Notes under the pieces: model-generated
Databases searched by the model: none
Told to the model about the DNA's origin: nothing
The model's input: the letters and a program-made list of their open reading frames with translations, nothing else
Position numbers and translations under genes: made by a program
Source: Polaromonas sp.
GTDB taxonomy: Bacteria; Pseudomonadota; Gammaproteobacteria; Burkholderiales; Burkholderiaceae_C
Assembly (NCBI GenBank): GCA_026786065.1
Contig: JAJAYS010000031.1
Location: 1 to 8,125, forward strand
Direction of reading: 5' to 3'
Length of the DNA stretch: 8,125 nt
Shown: positions 1-5,121 of the stretch, in pieces
How the letters are laid out: each line of letters begins with the position of its first letter
Numbering within the stretch: the stretch's first letter is position 1

Positions 1-100
1 AGCCCCTGGCAGCCTGGGTCAATTCATTATGGGTTGCACGCGCTGGCCGGTCTGTAGGCCGCATTCGGCTTTCGCCACACCCCCGTGCCACTTTCTGGAC

Positions 101-160
101 GCTATTAACTTCATAGTTGCTTAAGCCCGTATTGCTTGGTCTTAGGCCCGTTTTTTCTTA
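101..160. repeat. Degenerate dispersed intergenic repeat (Comamonadaceae type)
   Basis: The segment begins GCTATTAACTTCATAG, continues TTGCTTAAGCCCGTATTG, and ends in TTAGGCCCG followed by a T-rich tract. This layout matches, from memory, a short repeat scattered between genes in Rhodoferax, Polaromonas and Acidovorax genomes: GCTATTAAA, then GATAGCTGCTTGCGC, then GCGCTAGAGGCC, then a T-run. The copy here carries several substitutions. It also contains a 10-mer direct repeat, TTAAGCCCGT (121-130) and TTAGGCCCGT (142-151), spaced 21 bp apart. No function is assigned. The family match rests on recall only. Confidence 0.45.
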
Positions 161-203
161 ACTTTATGTGGCTATTCAGGTTGCCCAACATCGTCGTTGC
201 TTC

Positions 204-317
204 TTTCCCTCTCTCCCTTCGTAGGAGGGTTGGGGTGAGGCCCCCCCGATGGCGACTCCGGGGACTCTTCCACCGCCGGCTGCCCTCCCTACCCCTGTCG
301 CGGAGGGAGAGGGGAAA
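204..317. repeat. Inverted repeat pair, pyrimidine/purine-rich (REP/BIME-like)
   Basis: The left arm begins TTTCCCTCTCTCCCTTCG at 204. The right arm ends GGAGGGAGAGGGGAAA at 317, and its reverse complement is TTTCCCCTCTCCCTCC. The arms therefore pair over about 16 bp with one or two single-base indels. Inside each arm lies a second G-rich block: AGGAGGGTTGGGGTGAGG at 223-240, and on the other strand AGGGGTAGGGAGGG. The two halves thus resemble one module in opposite orientations. Such CCCTCTCCC/GGGTTGGGGTGAGG modules are, from memory, common REP-like intergenic elements in beta- and gammaproteobacteria. The element lies just upstream of the dioxygenase gene and could fold in its mRNA leader if transcribed from further left. 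Confidence 0.6.
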
Positions 318-353
318 TCAATCGCAAGCGCGCAGCTCGCGCAAAATAGGCCC

Positions 354-1157
354 ATGTTCTCGATCCCGACCACCCCCAAACCCGCAGCGCAGGCCCTGCA
401 GCAAGACGGCCTGTGCCTGCTGCAGCCCGGCGCACTCAGTGCCACGCTCGGACTGCACGCCGACTGGCACTCCGCATGGCAGGCGCTGACCCCATCCTGG
501 CAGCGCCTGCCGCCCGACGCGCATCTGAAAGACGGCGGCCACTACCGGCAGCGCCGGCATAGCTGCTTCGTGCAGCAGCTCGCGTCGGCTGCGGACCCTG
601 CGCACCCTGTGCACCACTCTGGCGAGTCCGTGGCGGCCCGATCTCGTCTGACGCAGACGCCGCAGCGTGCGCACTGGCAGCCGACCGACTACAACGCGCT
701 GCATGGCGGCATCCTTCGCTGGTTCGAGCCGATGGAGCCGGCCGTGGCCAGCTCGCCGACGTTCACCGCACTCCTCACGGCGTTGGGGAGGCTGTTTGCC
801 GAGGTTCGGCCGGTGGAGCGCTGGTACATCGAGTCGCACCAGTTCCGCATCGACACGGCCGGCGGCGTCGGCCGACCGACCCCCGAAGGAGCGCACCGGG
901 ACGGCGTGGACTTCGTCGTGGTGCTGCTGGTTGGCCGGCATGAGGTGAAAGGCGGCGAGACCCGGGTGTTTGATGCCAACGGCCCGCACGGCGTGCGCTT
1001 CGTAATGGCCGAGCCGCTGAGCGCGCTGCTGCTGGACGACGCCCGGGTGATTCACGAAACCACGCCCATCCTGCCGGCCACCCCCGACGCTGTCCACAGC
1101 TTTCGCGACACGCTGGTGCTGACCTACCGGGCGGCTGGGTTCCAGCAGCCTGCATGA
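354..1157 (+). CDS. 2OG-Fe(II) dioxygenase family protein (2OG-Fe_Oxy_2 type)
   Basis: A predicted cytoplasmic protein of 267 aa with no signal peptide. The C-terminal half carries the signature of non-haem Fe(II)/2-oxoglutarate dioxygenases. The His-X-Asp pair is H181-R-D183 in EGAHRDGVDFV, the distal His is H234 in DDARVIHETTPI, and the 2OG-binding Arg is probably R251 in SFRDTLVLTY. The DYNALHGGILRWFEP segment (112-126) and the GGETRVFD block (200-207) fit the family that includes bacterial amino-acid hydroxylases such as isoleucine dioxygenase. Substrate therefore cannot be named beyond a possible free amino acid or small acid. I start at the ATG at 354, where family-like sequence begins. 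An in-frame ATG at 249 would add 35 Pro/Ala-rich residues encoded by the inverted repeat. The ribosome site at 354 is weak (AATAGG). The stretch around residues 77-105 looks unlike the rest of the family, possibly a lineage-specific insertion. A thioesterase gene follows after 14 nt. Confidence 0.83.
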   Translation: MFSIPTTPKPAAQALQQDGLCLLQPGALSATLGLHADWHSAWQALTPSWQRLPPDAHLKDGGHYRQRRHSCFVQQLASAADPAHPVHHSGESVAARSRLTQTPQRAHWQPTDYNALHGGILRWFEPMEPAVASSPTFTALLTALGRLFAEVRPVERWYIESHQFRIDTAGGVGRPTPEGAHRDGVDFVVVLLVGRHEVKGGETRVFDANGPHGVRFVMAEPLSALLLDDARVIHETTPILPATPDAVHSFRDTLVLTYRAAGFQQPA

Positions 1158-1159
1158 CC

Positions 1160-1164
1160 GGAGG
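1160..1164 (+). promoter_or_regulatory. Ribosome binding site fixing the thioesterase start
   Basis: GGAGG lies 7 nt upstream of the ATG at 1172. It makes that ATG a better start than the in-frame ATG at 1154, which overlaps the dioxygenase stop codon as ATGA and has no comparable Shine-Dalgarno sequence. Confidence 0.75.
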
Positions 1165-1171
1165 TGCGCGC

Positions 1172-1633
1172 ATGATCTTCACCACGCCCAAGCTGATTCG
1201 CTTTCAGCATTGCGACCCGGCCGGCATCGTTTTTTATCCGCAGTACTTTCACCTGCTGCACGAGGTGCAGGAAGACTTTCTTGCGCACATCGGTTGCCCC
1301 GAGCACCAGCTTATCGGTCAGGGTTTCGGCCTGCCTATAGTCGATCTGAAAACCCGTTTTGCCGGCATGTGCCGCCACGGCGAGCGCGTCGAGATCAGCC
1401 TGAGCCTGAGCCGGGTCGGCCAGGCCAGCCTGGGCATGCACTACGAAATCGCCGGCCCGCCAGACCCCAGCGGCAAGACCGCCCGCATCCGGCTGATCGC
1501 CGATGCGGTGGTGGTGTTCATGCGGCTTGAATCTGGCAAGGCGGTGCCGATACCCGACGCGCTGCGGCTGGTGCTCCTGCCCTACTTTCAGCCCGACGGC
1601 ACGACTCCGGTGGCAGGCGCTCCGGCCGCCTGA
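1172..1633 (+). CDS. Acyl-CoA thioesterase, 4-hydroxybenzoyl-CoA thioesterase-like (hotdog fold)
   Basis: A 153-aa protein, the usual size of a single hotdog domain. Residues 12-26 read QHCDPAGIVFYPQYF, the hallmark of the Pseudomonas-type 4-hydroxybenzoyl-CoA thioesterase family. D15 in CDPAG corresponds to the catalytic Asp of that enzyme. The long helix (about 26-40) and the following beta-strands, with a VVVFMRLESGKA segment near 113-123, complete the fold. Family members hydrolyse aromatic or short/medium acyl-CoA thioesters in the cytoplasm. The sequence does not identify the actual acyl group, and no aromatic-degradation genes are in the window. The start at 1172 is chosen for its GGAGG site. 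The ATG at 1154 would overlap the previous stop and add six residues. The 14-nt gap to the dioxygenase gene suggests co-transcription and possibly translational coupling. A shared substrate pathway is inference only. Confidence 0.85.
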   Translation: MIFTTPKLIRFQHCDPAGIVFYPQYFHLLHEVQEDFLAHIGCPEHQLIGQGFGLPIVDLKTRFAGMCRHGERVEISLSLSRVGQASLGMHYEIAGPPDPSGKTARIRLIADAVVVFMRLESGKAVPIPDALRLVLLPYFQPDGTTPVAGAPAA

Positions 1634-1703
1634 CCGGGCCAGACAGGTGGCAGGGCCGCGCGGCTTTGCCGATGCCACGCCGGGCTGCAGGCGCTGGTCG
1701 CTC

Positions 1704-2588
1704 GTGTATAAATCAACGCCCCGTGCCCTTAAAACAAGCCATGCCAACTCCTTCATCCTGACTTTTTCCTGCCCCGACCGCATCGGCATCGTTCACGCTG
1801 TCGCGGCCTTGCTGCTGGAGCGCAGCGGCTACATCGCCGAAGCCGCGCAGTTCAACGACCAAAGCACCGGACCGTTCTTCATGCGGGTCAAGTTCGGGCT
1901 GCCGGCCGGCAAGAGTGCCGGACTACAGGACGATGTACAGAAGCTGGCCGCAGCGCTGCGATCAACATTTACCCTGCATCCGGTGGACCGGCGCATGCGC
2001 AGCCTGGTGATGGTCTCGCGGCTCGGCCACTGCCTGAACGATCTGCTCTTTCGCTGGCGCATCTCGCTGATTCCGATCGACATTCGCGCCATCGTGTCCA
2101 ACCATATCGACTATGCCGATCTGGCCGCGTCTTGCGGCCTGCCTTTCGTCCACCTGCCGGTGACGCCCGAGTCCAAGACGATGGCCGAGGCCGAACTGCT
2201 GGAGTTGATGGCCCGCGAACAGGTCGAGCTGGTGGTGCTGGCGCGCTACATGCAGGTGCTGTCGGAACCGCTGTGCCGGGCGCTGGCTGGCAGGGCGATC
2301 AAGATTCACCACTCTTTTTTCCCCAGCTTCAAGGGCGCCAGGCCTTACTTCCAGGCGCACGACCGCAGCGTCAAGATCATCGGCGCCACCGCGCACTACG
2401 TGACGGCGGCACTCGACGAAGGGCCGATCATCGAGCAGGGCATAGCCCGCGTCGATCATGCCCAGGGGCCTGAGGACCTGACGGCCATTGGCCGTGATGT
2501 CGAGAGCGTGGTGCTGTCGCGCGCCGTCACCTGGCATGCCCAGCACCGGGTGCTGGTCAATGGGGCAAAGACGGTGGTGTTCAAGTAG
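1704..2588 (+). CDS. purU: PurU-like formyltetrahydrofolate deformylase with altered active site
   Basis: PurU hydrolyses 10-formyltetrahydrofolate to formate and tetrahydrofolate in the cytoplasm, balancing C1 pools. The N-terminal ACT domain starts at SFILTFSCPDRIGIVHAV, followed by FFMRVKF. The C-terminal formyltransferase-type hydrolase domain includes GHCLNDLLFRW, VVLARYMQVLSE, KGARPYFQAHDR, IIGATAHYV and LDEGPIIEQ. The triad known from PurN (Asn-X-His plus an Asp 38 residues later) should be N-H-D; here it reads K200-H202-D238, so the catalytic Asn is Lys (codon AAG, 2301-2303). Other normally constant positions also differ: F216 for His in PYHQ, S222 for Gly, G246 for Asp. The only in-frame start near the ACT domain is GTG 1704, which has no ribosome site and lies beside a possible -10 box, TATAAA 1707-1712. 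The ATG at 1741 is one frame off. From GTG the protein is 294 aa against 280 for E. coli PurU. It may be active with altered chemistry, repurposed, or decaying. Family assignment is firm, function and start are not. Confidence 0.85.
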   Translation: MYKSTPRALKTSHANSFILTFSCPDRIGIVHAVAALLLERSGYIAEAAQFNDQSTGPFFMRVKFGLPAGKSAGLQDDVQKLAAALRSTFTLHPVDRRMRSLVMVSRLGHCLNDLLFRWRISLIPIDIRAIVSNHIDYADLAASCGLPFVHLPVTPESKTMAEAELLELMAREQVELVVLARYMQVLSEPLCRALAGRAIKIHHSFFPSFKGARPYFQAHDRSVKIIGATAHYVTAALDEGPIIEQGIARVDHAQGPEDLTAIGRDVESVVLSRAVTWHAQHRVLVNGAKTVVFK

Positions 2589-2615
2589 CCGGGCTGGTGG
2601 CGATGTCGGGCCGTG

Positions 2616-4352
2616 TCAGCCGGCCAGGTACCCCGGATTGGGCAGGCCGCCCGTCAGCTTCGGCACATTGGCCTGGCGCGCCGCCACCTTGCCGCCTTTA
2701 GATACCAGCCAGCTTTCAACCACCTCCCACACCTGCTTGTTGCCCGCGCTGCGCGCTTCTTCGGCCACTGGTGCCCAGCCTGCGACCTTGTACATCCTGG
2801 AGGCTTCGATCGGCTTGCCGCCCAGGCGCATGTCCTCAATGCGCTTGCCCATCGTGGCCAGCGGGTTGCAGCTGTACTGCAGACCACCGACGCGCACCAT
2901 GTCGCCGCCCTGCTGGTAGTAGGGGTCGGGGTTGAACAGGTTGTCGCAAACGTCTTCCAGAATCGTCTTGATGGTCTCGCCGCTCAGCTCGGTCAGCGTG
3001 GCATAGGAGTAGGTGGTGGCGGTCATGTCCATCAGCCATTCGCGGGTGATAGTCTGGCCGGCCAGCAGCGAGGTGCCCCAGCGAAAGCCGGGTGAAAAGG
3101 CGATCTCGGCGCCCTGCACGTCCATCAGCGCGTCGAGCAGCAACTGGTCGCCGGTGCCGTTGAAGTTGCCGCGTCGGTACAGCGTGCCTTCGGTCACGGC
3201 GAGCTTCTCGTTCAGCCTGGCCTCATAGGGCGCGCGCACCTTGGTGATCAGCGCGTCCATCTCTTTGTCGGCCGGCAGCATGTTGGCAAAAATCGGCAGC
3301 AGCTTGTAGCGGAAATCGGCAACCTTTTTGTCTTTGACATCAAAGTCCATCACCGCCAGAAACTTGCCGTTGGAGCCGGCATTGGTGACCAGCGTCTTGC
3401 CGCCCTTGTTACTGACAACGCTGGCGACCGGCATGCCGTCGTGCGTGTGGCCGCCCATGATGGCGTCGATGCCGCTGACGCGTGAGGCCATCTTCAGATC
3501 GACGTCCATGCCGTTGTGCGACAGCAGCACCACCACCTGCGCTCCCTTGGCCCTCGCCTCGTCCACCACCTTCTGCATGCTCTCGTCCTGGATGCCGAAG
3601 GCCCAGTCGGCCACCATGTAGCGCGGGTTCGCAATCGGCGTGTACGGAAACGCCTGGCCGACGATGGCGCAGGGCACGCCGTTGATCTCGCGCATCACGT
3701 AGGGCTTGAACACCGGGTCGCCGAAGTCGGTGGTCTTGACGTTCTGCGCGACGAATTCGATCTTGCCGGCGAAGACCTTGTCGATGATCTGCTTGACGCG
3801 CTCCATCCCCAGAGTGAACTCCCAGTGGCCGGTCATGACATCGACGCCGAGCAGCTTGCAGGCATCGACCATGTCCTGGCCGTTGGTCCACAGCGCGGTC
3901 GCCGAGCCCTGCCAGGTGTCGCCGCCGTCTAGCAGCAGGGCACCGGGCCGTGTCGATTTAAGCTGTTTGACCAGCGTGGCCAGATGCGCGAAGCCGCCGA
4001 CCTTGCCATAGCGCCTGGCCGCTTTCTCAAAGTCCAGGCTGGACAGCGCATGCGCCTCGGCGGTGCCAGGGCGCACGCCGGTGGCCTTGAGCAACTGCTC
4101 GCCGACCAGATGCGGAAGCTGCCCTTTCATGCTACCCACGCCGAGGTTGACGCTGGGCTCGCGGAAGTGAATCGGCCGCAGTTGCGCATGGCAATCGGTC
4201 ATGTGCAGGAAGGAGACGTTGCCAAAACGCGGCGCGTCGTACAGCCCCGCGCTGGCGGTCTGTGCATCGGCATCGGCCCAGGCACCCAGGCCCATACCGG
4301 CCGCAGCGCCAGCACCAAGCACCTGGAAAAACTCGCGTTTGCTTAAATTCAT
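2616..4352 (-). CDS. soxB: SoxB, sulfate thiohydrolase of the Sox complex
   Basis: SoxB is a periplasmic dimanganese enzyme of the 5'-nucleotidase/metallophosphatase superfamily. It hydrolytically releases sulfate from the thiosulfonate bound to the SoxY cysteine. The 578-aa length is typical. Metal-site motifs appear in order: D53-x-H55 in MTDCHAQ, D145 in DGGDTWQGS, the SoxB-specific GHWEFT (175-180) in place of the nucleotidase GNHEF, H279 in SHNGMDVD, and H302/H304 in GGHTHDG. The C-terminal 5'-nucleotidase domain follows (about 380-560). The N-terminus SKREFFQVLGAG before an Ala/Gly-rich hydrophobic stretch looks like a Tat signal with Lys-Arg instead of Arg-Arg. Cleavage is probable after the ADA at 28-30. 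The start at 4352 is backed by GAGGT (4358-4362) five nt upstream; the frame's extension to 4481 has no family-like sequence. It is the last gene of the sox run, 88 nt after soxX, with an intrinsic terminator in between. Its end faces that of the purU-like gene across 27 nt. Confidence 0.97.
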   Translation of the reverse strand: MNLSKREFFQVLGAGAAAGMGLGAWADADAQTASAGLYDAPRFGNVSFLHMTDCHAQLRPIHFREPSVNLGVGSMKGQLPHLVGEQLLKATGVRPGTAEAHALSSLDFEKAARRYGKVGGFAHLATLVKQLKSTRPGALLLDGGDTWQGSATALWTNGQDMVDACKLLGVDVMTGHWEFTLGMERVKQIIDKVFAGKIEFVAQNVKTTDFGDPVFKPYVMREINGVPCAIVGQAFPYTPIANPRYMVADWAFGIQDESMQKVVDEARAKGAQVVVLLSHNGMDVDLKMASRVSGIDAIMGGHTHDGMPVASVVSNKGGKTLVTNAGSNGKFLAVMDFDVKDKKVADFRYKLLPIFANMLPADKEMDALITKVRAPYEARLNEKLAVTEGTLYRRGNFNGTGDQLLLDALMDVQGAEIAFSPGFRWGTSLLAGQTITREWLMDMTATTYSYATLTELSGETIKTILEDVCDNLFNPDPYYQQGGDMVRVGGLQYSCNPLATMGKRIEDMRLGGKPIEASRMYKVAGWAPVAEEARSAGNKQVWEVVESWLVSKGGKVAARQANVPKLTGGLPNPGYLAG

Positions 4353-4378
4353 GGTGGACCTCAAAAAGCTCACAGGCG

Positions 4379-4402
4379 AAAAAAACCCGGCGTCGCCGGG
4401 TT
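4379..4402 (-). terminator. Intrinsic terminator in the soxX-soxB gap
   Basis: Read on the minus strand, the sequence is AACCCGGC, loop GAC, GCCGGGTT, then more T. This is a perfect 8-bp GC-rich stem with a 3-nt loop leading into a run of seven T residues (complement of 4379-4385), the first two of which are in the stem. It lies after the soxX stop and 26 nt before the soxB ATG, pointing the same way as both genes. It should terminate, or partly attenuate, transcription coming from soxCDYZAX before soxB. No separate promoter is visible in the short stretch between the hairpin and soxB. Confidence 0.85.
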
Positions 4403-4440
4403 GCAGGGTGGTGGTGGCGACGGACTGAGCGGGGAAGTGG

Positions 4441-5106
4441 CTATTGATTGACCGGCGACTTCGGGTCGAGCAGCAAACCAACCACGTCGCGCACCTGCGC
4501 CTCGGTCAGGATGCCCATGTGCCCGGCGCGCGGCATGTTGGAGCAGGCGTTGTACGCCTTGGAATTCCAGATCTTGCCCCAGGTGTATTCGACGATAGGC
4601 TTGGCTGCCGCACTGGTCGGGTCAACGACGCCGCGCAGCTTGCCGTAGTTGTACAGGCTGGGGCCCAGGGTGCCGTAGGAGATCTCTTTTTTGTCGATCT
4701 GGTGGCAGTTGTAGCAATTGCCGCCGTTGGCCTGCAGCGGGTCATCGGTCCAGGTCAGGCCCCGGCCGCTTTGCGCAATGGTTTCACCGCGCTTCCAGTC
4801 GCCGATGAATTTGCCGTCCGACGGCCACTTGACGGTTTTCAGATTAGCCTCCTCGATGGCCTTGGCGAGCTTTGGATCCAGCGGCTTGCCCGCGACATCG
4901 GCGTCGCTGCAATCGTTCTGGGCCGGGTCCGGCTTGAAGCGGTCGGCCACCTTGACCGGACCCTGGTCGCGGAACGAGGCCTTAATAACCTGGTCGGCGC
5001 GCTTGTCGAGATCGCCGGACGAGCCGGTCATCGCGCAACCGGCCAGCGCCGCTGCAGCCGCCACCGAGCCGAACAGCGCGCCATAAGATTTTGGGGATTT
5101 GGTCAT
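4441..5106 (-). CDS. soxX: SoxX, c-type cytochrome subunit of SoxXA (probable lipoprotein)
   Basis: SoxX pairs with SoxA to form the cytochrome that oxidatively conjugates thiosulfate to SoxY, receiving the electrons and passing them to small cytochromes c. The 221-aa protein has one haem-binding motif, C131-YN-C134-H135. The likely distal ligand is Met in NMPRAGHMG (M191 or M197). C66 and C188 may form a disulfide. Conserved SoxX segments include GDWKRGE (102-108), GNCYNCHQID (129-138), GTLGPSLYNYGKLRG (145-159) and AYNACSNMPRAG (184-195). The N-terminus has Lys residues, an Ala-rich hydrophobic stretch and a lipobox L21-A22-G23-C24, suggesting lipid attachment at C24 rather than release as a soluble periplasmic protein. 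The protein is long for SoxX because of about 75 residues before the cytochrome core. The ATG at 5106 follows the soxA stop by 15 nt with a weak GGAA site. A terminator follows before soxB. Confidence 0.94.
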   Translation of the reverse strand: MTKSPKSYGALFGSVAAAAALAGCAMTGSSGDLDKRADQVIKASFRDQGPVKVADRFKPDPAQNDCSDADVAGKPLDPKLAKAIEEANLKTVKWPSDGKFIGDWKRGETIAQSGRGLTWTDDPLQANGGNCYNCHQIDKKEISYGTLGPSLYNYGKLRGVVDPTSAAAKPIVEYTWGKIWNSKAYNACSNMPRAGHMGILTEAQVRDVVGLLLDPKSPVNQ

Positions 5107-5121
5107 GGTCTATTCCGCAAG

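Larger units (their letters stand above)
1..353. other. Intergenic region, no convincing gene
   Basis: About 350 bases precede the first credible gene. Frame 1 on the plus strand is open from the window edge to a TAG at 55-57. This could be the last 18 codons of an upstream gene, but it is too short to recognise. The rest holds a degenerate dispersed repeat (about 101-160) and an inverted pyrimidine/purine repeat (204-317), both described separately. Open frames that cross this stretch give Pro/Arg-rich low-complexity translations typical of read-through of GC-rich repeats. I see no convincing sigma-70 promoter for the downstream dioxygenase gene. Confidence 0.6.

Noticed and set aside
1..57. 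Possible 3' end of an upstream plus-strand gene ending at TAG 55-57
   Set aside because: Only 18 codons are visible, with no recognisable motif. Other frames are also open at the window edge, so it cannot be supported.
249..353. An upstream ATG at 249 for the dioxygenase, with a GAGG eight nt before it
   Set aside because: The added 35 residues are Pro/Ala-rich and encoded by the inverted repeat. Family-like sequence begins only after the ATG at 354.
318..1097. A 259-codon open frame on the minus strand opposite the dioxygenase
   Set aside because: The plus-strand gene has an intact Fe/2OG motif set. The antisense frame is Arg/His-rich with no motif.
1684..1713. A sigma-70 promoter for the purU-like gene around TATAAA 1707-1712
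   Set aside because: The -10-like hexamer is good, but no acceptable -35 lies 16-18 bp upstream. It is kept only as a consideration in the start-codon finding.
4353..4481. N-terminal extension of soxB up to 4481
   Set aside because: It would be translated through the terminator hairpin and the end of soxX. The ATG at 4352 has a good GAGGT site and begins a signal peptide.
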